Positions 23,318 to 35,100 of a stretch of 64,000 nucleotides of DNA are shown one piece after another. The position numbers and the translations under genes are program-made. Under the pieces are notes generated by a model that saw only the letters and a program-made list of their open reading frames with translations, was not told the origin of the DNA and ran no database searches. Origin of the DNA: Acanthaster planci (Eukaryota > Echinodermata > Asteroidea > Valvatida > Acanthasteridae); NCBI RefSeq assembly GCF_001949145.1, contig NW_019091425.1:158575-222574 (forward strand), given 5' to 3'. Each line of letters starts with the position of its first letter. Position 1 is the stretch's first letter.

Positions 23318-26300
23318 TTACAAGTTATCCAACCTCAGAACCAAACAATCATCAAATATCAGCCCTTCCGTATCCATTCCCCCATGGACAACACAGACGA
23401 CACAGTTACCTTGGCTATTCCCGGAAGGACTTGCAACAGCAACGGCACCCTCGTCTGGTGAAGCGGTGCCAACCTCACCACCTGCAGTTGAGCCACAGGC
23501 GCCCTCTGCTGGCGAGACCCTATCTAGCTCACACTCTCCTTCAGGGTTGTCCGTGTCTCCCGAGGCACCAAGCGGTTGGGTCACGGCGCCCTCCAGAGAC
23601 TTGCTGGACTCTGGCACTACTCCATCGCCCGTTTCACTTTTGAGTCTGTCGTTGTCCTCCATGCCGCATTTCAGATCCCCACCCAGAACAGTGGCCAGCT
23701 TTTGTGCCGCTTCCAACGAGGCAGAGCTGGTATCGTCTCTGTCAACAACATCATAATAAAGTCTGGCTGAGCAGACTGCAAAATCTAGCCTGCAGGCAGG
23801 AGGTGCACCGTCTATCTTCACTCGTTGCCATCTTAAATTGGCTGCAAGAAGATAAGAAGCAAATTCAGTGAGCTGTTCCAGTGAAGATGCATCGCAAAAG
23901 AGCACCATTTGCAGGGGGAGTAAAAAGCATGGCTTTAGAATCCCTTCTTACTATGACAATCCCTCATTACTGCAGACAGGGCACATTCAATCTTGGCAGC
24001 GCTCCTCCAACATGTAAGATGTTGATTCAACTTCCCCTTACCATATGAAGGTGATTACATCATATGCACGGAAAAGCAGGATGTCCAAAACTTGTTCAGA
24101 CTTGATAACAAATGAGGAACTAATACCAACCAGAGTATTTCAGTACTTGTGTCCCTAAGCAAGATATTTTCCGGCAATTGCCGAAGGGAATCACTAGATT
24201 TTGCACATGGTTGATCTTGCCAAACAGTTGCAACTAGGCAGTTACTCTTTTTGTTCCCTGCATGTACCCAACAGAGATGAGATTTCAAGAATGAATGTTG
24301 CAGACAGGGAAATGTTTCCACAGGGAAATGAAGTACCTTAAATCTTTGGTGCTATAATATAAAAGTTTTCATACAAACGGCTGTTGTTATATTTCTTATT
24401 TCTACACCAAGTGACCCTTACATGTATTAAAAACATAAGTCGTGTCTAACGCTCCATTTGGTGTCATACCACCAAATATGAACATCTTGTCGCCCACGGC
24501 AACAGCTCCATGGGCAGTGCAGCCAACGGGTATATCACCTTTGCAGCGCACTTGTTTCCAGGTCAAAGTTTCTACGAAAAAAACAAGAAAAGAAATGGGT
24601 TGATGATGGGGAAAAGCAAATGGGTTCTGAGATATCTTGGTTTGTTTTAAACCAGCTGTAGACTGACTACCACCCAAATTCTGTGACTGTTGACCTCATA
24701 TTGACCAATGTGAGGATTTTTTATTACTTATCTCTGCAGCAACAACTACGGCCAAGCTTCAACATGCATAAACTTCAAGCTCACCAGGTAAACTGCTGAA
24801 TCTGTTTTGAATCTCATGTAAACATTTTCAAAATGCTGTTACTGTGGTTCAGGAAGCCACAGACCACAAATGTCAGTGTAGGCAAAACTCTGAGGGGTCT
24901 GTGTACAAAATATATACTGACCCCCTTCCATTCATTTGCAGGTGATACTCCAAAACATTCCTCGTTTTACATTATTTGAATGCAGAATGCAACAGATTTT
25001 TACCAAATAATGTGCCCAGAATTGAGATTTCCTGAGCATTTCCCTATTTCTCGAAGGGGAGTAAATTTCTCCAGGAAATTTCAAAGCTATACCTTTTATT
25101 TCTTTTCAATGAAACTTCGTGACACGAAAAGTTGAAATCTGCTCAAAGAAAACTGCACGGAATGTCCTATTTATTCCTTGCACAACTTTTCCCTTGAAAG
25201 TGACAAAGAGAGAGGCCAGGCAAAATTTGAATGGCCCTGGGAAAGTTTGAGCAACAACCAATTTTGTTGACCACTGGTTGATTTTCCCTGGTAACCTGCA
25301 CACAAAATTTATCCTGGGTATCAGGCAATACCAACCAGTGGTGAAGAAATGGCTCAAATTTCCCACTAGTGCCTCTTGTCTTGAGCCGCTTTGGATTCAC
25401 TAAATTACTTGCATCTACTTCCTTCCACGTGTGCACAAACGACATTGCACATATATGCAGTGTGTCATGAGGGGCAGAGAATGTGCTCATGCACGGAACC
25501 ATTACATAACTTCTAGGAAAAGTGTAAGGAGATGTTTTTTACAGTTGACAAATCAAGCACATAAGCACATTCTAGAACACATGATCTCCCGCATACTAAC
25601 TTGTGTCAAACTCATGTAGGTCATTCAAAAAGATCTCCCGGGCCATTCCTCCATGCAAGTATATCTTAGTTCCCACGGCAACCATCACATGACCATGGCG
25701 GCAAGATGGCTTTTTACCTTTGACCTCTGGACATGTCCATGTCACGCTCTCTGTAAATTGAAAAGAAAGGGCTTCAAGTAAAATGCCTCAGGAGCAGCCA
25801 AATAAATTTGATTTTAAATTTATGACTGAATTTAATCAAGGCATTCACACCTGCATCAAAGACATACAGCTGTCTGTCACTCACAGGCTCCGCGCCCTGG
25901 TGCCCACCACCAAACACGTACAGTTTGTCACCCAGTGAGGCACAGTTTCGACATGTCCTTGGGGAAGGTGGGGTACCAGTGACAGTCACAGTGTTCCACT
26001 TTCCAGCATCTGAACAGAAATGAGACATGAAACCCACGATGACAGAAAAGGATTATTTCAGGAACTGCACCAATTATGGTTTCCTCTCAGGGATATTTGT
26101 AAGTATCTGAGAAAAATTTTTGATACCCACCTTAATTTCTGTAAAAATAGGAATGGTATTGGTATTACTATAAAACATTTATTAAAATGATTCCATTTGT
26201 CCTACCACAGGAAGGAAGTATAACCCGCACCTTCCAAAGATCTCTCCTCATAGCTCCAAGGCTCTCAATGAAATCAGAAACATTTTGTGCTCAATTGACA

Positions 26301-27981
26301 ATGCATAAAAAGCCCTTTTTCAGAACAAATATCCATGACTGCTGACTCAACAATAAGCCCATGTTTAAAATTAAATATCGTTCACCATGAACTTTGGCTA
26401 AAAATTTTCCCAAATCCTCCATTTCGCAAGAACCAACAGCACAATTTGTTAACATGAACTCTCATGAGGGAACAAGCCAACATAATCCTCTAGAAATTCC
26501 AAGTGGATTTAGCGGAATCAGAATGATTTAGGAGCTTTGGGATGGGTTGATTAAACACATAAACATTTAAATTCTCATTACATTTCTTGTGGGCAAAATC
26601 CACAATTTCTGATTGCTATTATGTAGTCAAACAGGACACACCTAGTTATAACATTCATCAGAGTTATTCCTGAATGTACTGAAGAACTTTCTGAATATTC
26701 TTGGCTGTGACTAACTCCAGTGAAACCACAGCCATTCTCCTCCCTCGCAACTTTGGGATTAGTCACAGTAAATTGGCTCTGTGAAGTCATCCCTAGAGAA
26801 AAGTACAGCTATTATTAAGGTGCAGATAGCTTAAGTTTATAAAGGAAGTTATTGCACTTGGCAAAGACAAGTTTGGCCCAAAGACGTAATGCTGGATTTA
26901 CCTACGTCCAGCACCTGAAGGTCATTCATGTTTCTACCTTGGTCAGCACCACCAAACACAAATATCTTGTTTGGTTGACTGACCGGCTGGAAAACGGCAT
27001 GTTCATAGCGAGGTCTCAGGCCACTGTAGTCTGGCGTTGTCCACTGGTACGAGTCTGCTAAAAAAAAGAGTCTTGATGAAAACTTGAATTGGCTTTCCGT
27101 CACTCATTAAGAGTAAATAAAAATCAAGGGTTCCAGGCCAGTAAATAGGCTCAAAATCAGCTACGCTGGCCCAATCACAGTTTGCAAAGTTTTCAGCAAT
27201 AAATAGCTAATTAAGCCTAGAAATGGATCCAGGGTTCCAGTACTTTTGGCAGGATATCTGCTCCAGCTGGCAACCTTACCCTACCCTCTTTGCATACAAA
27301 TACAAATATTGGCAATCTTCTGATTGTTTGTTCATTCATCTTTAAAAACTTTCTTTCAGTCCAAAATTAACCTTTGCACCTTGGACAATCTTGTTTTCAT
27401 ACATCAATGCTTTTTTTAAAGTCATTTTTAGGGAAGAAAGTGTAAGATGTGTAACTCTTGCAATTTTTTGGTAGCTGAAGGGGAGCCAGTTCTCTGCTGT
27501 TACAATAGTCTGATACAGTTAGCTCCATCCACTGTGCACGTAGGTAATTTGCGTGTGCTCTCCAATGACACACGTGCTCTTCAATGACATATGCATGTTG
27601 GAGCCACGCGTATTAATTGTGCCAATCATGCCTGTATGTATGTAAGATGTTGGTGAACATGTGGTGGACCTAACTCACAGTTGTGATTGGTCAAAAGATC
27701 ATGAAATGGTGCTTAGTGGATCAGAGAGGAATCATAACGGTAAGATTGTCGGAATGTTAGCTCCACTTACCCAGGTCCAGCAGATATGTCTCTGCGTATG
27801 CCCCGCTTGGGTCAGCACCTCCAATCACAACCAGTCTGCCTTTGTCAGCTGCCGTCTTGCCCGGCAGGTAGCTGCAGGTGTGGCCCACCCTGACAGAGGG
27901 GTATAGCCCCATGGACGAGATGACATACCACAGGCCAGACTGGGGGCAGTCGCCTGGCCCAAGAACTGGATTTAGCTCCAT
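23318..27981 (-). CDS. RABEPK: Rab9 effector protein with kelch motifs (six exons, 449 aa)
   Basis: Six exons join in frame: 27981-27771, 27057-26902, 26009-25851, 25750-25601, 24571-24422 and 23841-23318. All five introns are phase 1 with GT/AG borders. The start (MELNPVLGPGD) resembles the vertebrate RABEPK start. Each exon carries about one kelch blade, with GG pairs in V-I-G-G-A-D, V-F-G-G-A-D, V-F-G-G-G-H, L-H-G-G-M and I-F-G-G-M-T-P-N-G-A-L-D. The C-terminus (G-G-M-D-T-E-G-L-I-F-D-D-C) matches the family end. The protein folds as a kelch propeller and is known to bind Rab9-GTP and to aid mannose-6-phosphate receptor transport from endosome to trans-Golgi. It is longer than the 372-aa human protein because an acidic, Ser/Gly/Glu-rich insert of about 110-125 residues splits the last blade, where human also has a shorter acidic insert. 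It lies head to head with the ZBED-like gene. Confidence 0.93.
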
Positions 27982-28185
27982 TGCTCAACCTGAGGATCTG
28001 CAGCAGACATACACTACTAATATTCAACAATCATTACTGACTGCTGTGATGAGGGATATGATGATAATCTAAACTCCTGCTAAAGTTTTGGAAGAGCCCA
28101 TTGGCACATGTAGTATCTTATCGCTCAGTCCGTGTATTAGATATGTCTTGACATGGAACAGCCGTCAAGACGATGAGGGGTCAAG

Positions 28186-28193
28186 TGACGTAA
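28186..28193. promoter_or_regulatory. CRE-like TGACGTAA
   Basis: ATF/CREB half-palindrome about 200 bases upstream of the RABEPK start codon. It sits close to the YY1-like motif, as in many TATA-less housekeeping promoters. Motif match only. Confidence 0.3.
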
Positions 28194-28213
28194 TGTTCAA
28201 CGGTCTTATTTTA

Positions 28214-28224
28214 AAGATGGCGAC
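28214..28224 (+). promoter_or_regulatory. YY1-like motif AAGATGGCGAC
   Basis: Close match to the AAGATGGCGGC element found near transcription starts of housekeeping genes. As a coding start it fails, because the frame stops after eight codons. It fits a RABEPK core promoter. Confidence 0.35.
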
Positions 28225-28457
28225 AGTGAGAACGAGTCCGTGAGATTGAATGGGTGAAGGCAAAATGTGAGTAAAATCATTCAATAAATCATTAAATGGC
28301 CCTAAGAAAGCGGAGAGGCTAAGGATCATCTCTATGTACAAAAGAAATTAAATTGCGCTCACGATGGTAAGTGGGTGCGCCGAAAATTTCAGTACGCCAA
28401 CACGAAATTGCATATACGGATGTGTGGCTGAGGATGGAGCGGGAGTGAGACTCCGTG

Positions 28458-28600
28458 CCACACTAGTGGGGCTAGGGTCCGACAGCGGGGCGGACGTCGG
28501 ATCTCGGGCCACAGTACTAATGGGGTAAGGTCCGAAGTCCGCCCGTTCGTGGGAGCAGGCCGGACGTCGGACCCCACAGTTCTGGGATAAGACATTATTA
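28458..28600. repeat. GC-rich imperfect tandem repeat
   Basis: Two to three degenerate units begin ccacactagtgggg, ccacagtactaatgggg and ccacagttctggg, two of them containing ggacgtcgga. Spacing is about 50-60 bases. It lies in the divergent upstream region and is strikingly GC-rich against its surroundings. Confidence 0.4.
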
Positions 28601-29106
28601 CCTGGTTCTGTCGCTGTATAAGCTGTGTTGAATATTTTCTGAACAAAGCACAGGCAGCCAGCACTTACCGATTCGGGAAACAGAAAGCAAAAAAAAAAGC
28701 CGTTGGAAATAAAAGCACTAAACTCGTGCGTGCGTGCTTTGCCGAGCAACAGTGGTGTTCGGTTCCCTTCTTCACACGTTTCTTGAAGGACGACTTTTTT
28801 CTAAGATTGGGACCAGACTATTTTTATTTTGTGCATCAACACCGAACTTTCTTTTACAGAATAGCAATTCTATTCCACCCTTGATTAAATTTCTTTGTCA
28901 TATTTTTAAAGCCTAAATTTATTCAGAATCTTCAGGGCTTCTTCACAAATTATTATTTCAAAATCGATAACCTGATGAGCTGAGCGGAGGCTTTATTTAA
29001 CTGGTACACGACAGGTCAACGCGAAGTATTGGATAAAGCAGCTGGAAACCAGTTGTCACCAGCAAATGCACGCGGCGTGGCGTTGGAATCGTGTTCGATT
29101 GCGATT

Positions 29107-29169
29107 ATGCCGAGAGAAAGCACGTTGAAAAAACTCCGATCTACCGTTGTTCCATGGGCTTATGAGTAA
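29107..29169 (+). other. Upstream ORF in the ZBED-like 5' leader
   Basis: ATG CCG AGA GAA opens 20 codons and stops just before the proposed start at 29181. Two further short upstream ATGs lie between. If the leader is transcribed, these would be expected to lower translation of the main frame. Depends on the first-exon model. Confidence 0.25.
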
Positions 29170-29180
29170 TACGTTTCAGT

Positions 29181-32100
29181 ATGGTAAGTTTAGATAATTA
29201 TTTCCTATTCCGGTTATCATGCGAGTGTTTCAAGTGGTAAACTTCGATTGCAATTTGATTGTAATTGACGTATGGTCGCCAATATTTTCTTGGCGATTTT
29301 ACGAGTAACCACATAATGCACATCCCTATGAATGAATCATATATTTCCGACACAGTGGTGGCGTGAAAAGAAATTCAGTACTATTTGCACAAAGTATCAC
29401 ATCGTTGATCGCAAAGGCACTTTTGAAATCCAGTCGCTGTGCGCTTGAATTATAGTACTAATATAGTAAAATACTGTCGTGTAGGCTTAAGGCTTGGCAG
29501 CACCTTCTCGGCCAGTTGTCGAAGCTCCTTGAACAAATTAAAGGAACTGTAGAGGGCGCTATTCAGTGACCACTACTTCTAGATTTGGCCCTCGGTTGGT
29601 TATGTTAGTGTTGAGAGTCACTGGTATATTGATGGGGGCCTGCAGTTTTATGTTTTCTTTGAAATACTGTGATGGAAGTGTGAAGAGTTTTCATAATATT
29701 TGGGTGTGAATAAAGCTGTAATCTTAAACCTTACAGCAAATACTGCATGGGTGATTTTGTAAATGGTAAAGGCATTGTGCTCCGTTTTCCTTCCCAGAAT
29801 GCCTTTCTACCATTGTGCAAAATCAACCATGCATTATTTGCGATCAGGCTTATGGTGATGGAGTTTTGAAATTGACTGGATTGATGAAAGTTTGGGCATA
29901 AGTTGGGGATGAATTTTATTACATAAATAAAATGTGTGATATTGAATTTAAAAGGTATTACTGTAAACTCATTCTCAATGGGAATGTTCCATCAGCTTCC
30001 AAGAGTTACAAGAGTTAAACCTTCTTGTCCGATGTTTTATTCGGAACATTGGCCGATGTCCAATCCGATGGTTTTACTGACAGTAACTGTAAAAGCAACC
30101 ACAACAGGATGTAGGCCTGCTCCTAACAACACAAAATCAGCATACTGTCTTAAAATTTGAAATGTCAGTTTGCATGTTACCTGTAATAGGATTAGCTTTT
30201 TGCCTTTATTGTCACTGAGTTGAGAGAATAAATTGTGTACATCACATTGCCGCTCGCACGATACCAGTAGTGCTCCGTCGTATTTACACGCAACGCACTC
30301 GGTACATGCGGAATAGACATCACCTCAGACCAAATCACAGGTGGCCTTTAGTCAAGATGCGCATGGCACTGGTGCACCGTGCTCAGCTCGTGGCTTTGCC
30401 ACTCATGTTGGTGTCTTCGTCTTGCCAATGGCAGAGGTGAGCGTCGTGTGTCCAGGTAGCCACACATGCCTGAGTAAAGGCTATATCTCGGACTACCTTC
30501 AGACTGGTCACACAGCACCTTGTGGTGCCACACAGGGTGTTGTTCCTTGGCTCTTTTCATGGTGGTCAATGGATATGGTAAACATGTACACTGACTGCTT
30601 TTTGGGTCTGCAGTCTGTGTGTTGAGTTGTTGCAGCATGGATCATGCAGATGTAATTTTGGGGATACTTTACATGGGTTTAAAAATGGTATAACTGTTTA
30701 GTTATCTCTTTAAATGAAAAACCACAATTTTTGAATACTCAAATAAGAATACAGATTTGTGTTTGCCAAAACTGAGTAGATTTTTTTCTTCAATTTAACA
30801 CTGGTACTCATATCGGCAAGAAACGTCAAATTTTGCCTATCCAATGTTTTGCTGATGTTGCCGAACATCAGCCCGATCTGATGTCCGATCTGATCATCAG
30901 TTGATCCCTCAGCTCAGTGCATGTTAGGCCTACATAGTAAAAATGGTTTCAGTGACCAAAATTTCAGTATTAATAAGTTTGTCTGATGAATTGCTTTGTA
31001 TAGCATCTAGACTATTACATGAAGGGAATAAATCACATTCATACCAATATGCCCCTGAAAGGATTTGTAATTGTAAACTTACTAAAAGTAGATTTTTGAG
31101 TGGTAGGCCTAGCCTTGCATTGGAATTATAAATTTCACAATTACTTTTTGAATCAGTTTGAAAAGAGTGGAATCCCTCGGCAATTTGTATCTAATAAATC
31201 AGAGGTGATGACAAATTCCTTGAAATTCAAGGGTTTGGCAAAGGAAAAGTGTTTTCGAAATATGAGGAGGTGTCGAAGGCACATGAAAGTTGTGTTGCAA
31301 GGCTGGGAATATCAGAATAGAGAGAAGTTCTACCGTGCCACTGGCAATGTGCTTGCCGAAATTAAGAGAACTCATCTTTATTCTTTTTTCCCACAGCCTC
31401 GCGGCAAGATTGCCCAGAAAGTTACCGTGCCGAAAAACCTCCTCGTTCGAAAGAACTTTTCCAGCCCCATTTGGAAATACTTTGGGTTCCCGACCAACCC
31501 CAATGACCCCAGTGAGCCGGCCAATGAGGATGAAATCGTCTGTGCGCTGTGCAACAAGAGCCTATCGTACAACAAGAGCACGACCGTTATGCACAAGCAC
31601 CTGAAGGGGCGTCACCCGAACGTGTTTGAAACGCTCGCGAGTACCACCCCAGATAAGACACTAGCCAAGGGAAAGGTTGGCAGACCGAGTGGTCGTCGGT
31701 CATCCTCACTTTCGGTGAGTCAGAGTTCTTTTAAAAAAATGCTCCCTTATTTAACCTTTTCCTTTTTTCCTTCATAGTTCCAACAAAAATTAAAGTCTAA
31801 TGTCGGGATTTTTCTCCTGCTGTGTGCAAAATGAAAGTAAAATCAGGCTTTTTTGCATGGATAAATTGTAACCTTGACTTCGGGCAGTGCATAGAACCTG
31901 TTTGTTTCACTCAAATCTGAATCTTGATCCGTTCGATCGATTTGACTGGTTTAGATGTCGAATCAATAATGGATCACTGATCGAGATTCTTATCCGCATG
32001 AAACAAACGGGCCCATCGTTCAACACAGAGGACATGGCTACTCTTGCAGTTTGGTCCATTTAGCAGAGTTTCAGTTTATTTTCCTGATTTCAGCATCTAC

Positions 32101-35100
32101 CGAATACTGTAATGGGATGATCTGTGTATTTTTTGCCTTGTCCTTCAGTCAGCCAGCAGGATTCAGTTTGGCGAGGGCCTGAAGAAGGCCAACGTGGTGC
32201 CCAAGCGCAGCTCCAGCTGGGTCTGGAACTACTTCTTCTTCCCCCAGGACCCGGCCACCCAGCAGCCCATCAAGGAGTTTGTCACCTGCGCCCTGTGTGA
32301 GAAGAAGATCACCTACCACGGCGGTACCTCCCCCATGCGTAACCACATCCGCATGGTGCACAAGAGCGAGTTTGCCGAGCACAACCAGTGGGAGGTGGTG
32401 GAGGTGTCGCAGGACATGCTGAACATCAACGCGGCCGACCCTAAGGTCCGGCACCAGGAGCAGCAGCTTGAGACCGAAGAGGTGAACCTGAGCTCACTGG
32501 TGAGTTTGGCCGATGACTTGAACGTCAGTTATTGCATCGGCAAAGATATGCAATTTGCTCTGTTCTTGTGCATCACATTTAACGAAAATACAGAACTATC
32601 AATATTTTACATAACCAAAATAGCTCCATCAGTTGTCAATGAACTATTGGGGAGCAGACCATGAAGAAATATTCTGATTAGAGATGGGAGGAAACCTCAA
32701 CTAAATGTTCCGGAGCTAATTCACGGAATCAGGGATTGAAAACCCAATCCACCTGTTACATCTGGGAGGAATTCGAACCTGGGCTGTTAAGGTAGAATAC
32801 AACAAAAGTTGATGTGTGAAGAATATGGCATTAATTTCATCTTTTATGAATGATTTGGAGGATTCAGAAAGGTTCTTGCCAGGAAAAAAGACCTTGAAAA
32901 TAAAGCTCTGTTGTTACGTGTGAAACAATTAAAAACTGACAGATATCCTCTTGTTAACTGCCAAACGAATGATTAAGCCAAGCCACTTCTTTTTGGATAT
33001 TTTTTTTATTAAAAAGTTTTTCTCAGAAGTGTTTTTAAGTGAGATTTTGATTTTTGCGATTTCATAAGTGAAGACGACCATTTTTTCCCCCCTCAGTGCG
33101 AAGAAGACATTTACTCAGATGACCTCCTGCAGAAAAAGGGTCTCCTGCATAAGAAAGGGGCTTGCTCCAGCCCCATCTGGCGTTTCTTTGGCTTCCTGCC
33201 CGACCCAGACGATCCGGCCGAGGCCGAGAGCCCCGACAAGGTTGTCTGCGCTCTGTGCGGCAAGCAGCTCATGTACGCCAACTCCAGCACCACCATCATG
33301 CGCAACCACCTGGACCACAAGCACCCCAAGGTGTACATCAGTCAGATCCCCCGAACAGTTGCAGCATCGACGTCGGCCGAGGTGAACAGGCTCAGAAAAT
33401 GCATCTGTCGCAATTTTCTTTTTGTTTCTTAACAGTAGAAGAAGTGCTTTACAATTCAAATAAATGTTGACATAACTCGAGGAACCACATCTATGTGTAT
33501 TTTGTATGCATATAGAAACTCTGAGGTGCACATGCATTTAGCCAAGTAGTAATGTGAGCTGTTGTATTATTAGCCCCAACCCTCCCAGATCCCACAAAAC
33601 CTAACAGGAGGTTTTCATGTAGTCTGCTGGGTTGTGAGAGATAAAAACCAGTCACTGTTACTTTAGGGGGAGCTTGATAACCCTTCAAAATACAAAGAAA
33701 TCATTGTTTTTTTCTTGCACAGTGGGGATTTTGGAGGGTCCCAGAATAAAATGGCAAAAAAGTTTGCCCTCATTTAGAATGTCTATTATTCTTATTCAAT
33801 CAAAGTAAACACAAGTATGAACATGTTTGATATTTGCTTTTGAGTCAGTTTAATTTAAAAATATTCCTTTTGATTTGTTTATAGGCACCCAAGCGAAGTG
33901 GAAGTTCAATGATGAACAACAGGAAAAAGAGACTTTCGACATGTATTGCGAACTATATTGCCAAAGACCTCAAGCCCCTGTCGTCACTGGAGGAGCCCAG
34001 CTTCCGCAAGATGTTGCATGAGTTTGACCCCCGCTTTGTTCTCCCGTCCCGGGAGGACTTCACTCAGAGGATTATGCCGCGCCTGTATGACCAAGTCAAA
34101 AATCTGACTGTCCTGCCAGCATTGAAAAATGCAAAGCATGTAGCACTCTCGATTGACATGTGGGGGCGCTCCAGCGTCGACCAGTACATGACGGTCACTG
34201 CACACCTCCTGACCTCGGACTGGGAGCTGAAGAGCTTCATGTTGGAGAATGTCCAGTTCCCATTGCCCCATGATGCCAGCCACATTGCCGACTGTCTGAA
34301 TAAGGTCGCTGCAGATTGGACCATCAGTGAGGACCCCATGAAAATCAGTGCTCTGGTCACCAACAATGCCGTCAAGAACAGCTTCACAGGGAAGCATGTC
34401 CCCTGCCTGGGTCACACCCTGAACACCATCGTCAAAGCAGGGCTTCAGTGCCCCGGTGTCCAAGGGCCCCTGGGCTGCTGCATAAAGCTCATTGAGTTCC
34501 TTCACAGCGCTCCCATCACTGTTGACACGTCGCTTGCCCAACAGCCAAGCGAGAGTCAGGTGGTCTCTCAGGATGTGGATGTTCCGAGTGCGACCCAGGT
34601 GGGCACAGAAGATGTAGACATTTCTCAGCACTACGAGACCCACCAGCAGCTTGATGTCCAAGGGCAGCTGGACGTGCTGGAGCGGCTAGTAACAGCCGCC
34701 CAGATCAACGTGGAGGACCAAGCGGACATCTCGGCACTGACCACGATCCAGCAAGTTGAAGCGCGGCCAGTGGTCCAGGCAGAAGAGCCCCTGACAATTA
34801 CGATGCAAGACATGAGTGTCCCATTGGGCACGACACACAGCATGCTGCGCGGCATCCTGGACAAGAGGGAGTTGCTGAAAACAGTCCTGGTGGCAGCGGA
34901 GAAGACAGAGCTGGTGTTGTCTGAGGCTGACATAAAGATTGTGGAAGAGATAGAGAAGGTCCTGGCTCCTCTGCAGACCCTGGCAGAGACGATCCTCGGC
35001 AGGAGCTACGCCACGGCATCAGGCCTGCTACCATCTGTTTACTACCTGAAGGCAGTTCTTAAGAGCAAAGACGATGATCTACCAGAGATCATCGAAATGA

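Larger units (their letters stand above)
27982..29180. promoter_or_regulatory. Divergent intergenic/5' region between RABEPK and ZBED-like gene
   Basis: About 1.2 kb separates the two start codons on opposite strands. It contains a CRE-like TGACGTAA, a YY1-like AAGATGGCGAC, a GC-rich imperfect repeat (28458-28600) and, close to the plus-strand start, upstream ATGs. RABEPK may have a 5' untranslated exon here, since an AG precedes its start codon by a few bases (cctcag, minus strand). A shared bidirectional promoter is possible. Confidence 0.4.

Noticed and set aside
30341-30625. 94-codon plus-strand frame in ZBED-like intron 1
   Set aside because: A similarly long frame lies on the opposite strand and neither resembles a known protein; not supported as coding.
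31100-31396. Open frame upstream of the first BED exon (starts M-V-G-L-A-L-H)
   Set aside because: It is in frame with the exon but lacks any BED-family similarity, has intron-like composition, and a good acceptor lies exactly at the BED exon. It remains possible as a longer first exon.
32690-32790. tRNA-like word ggttcgaattcc on the minus strand
   Set aside because: The flanking bases do not form a T stem and no anticodon arm or acceptor stem could be paired.
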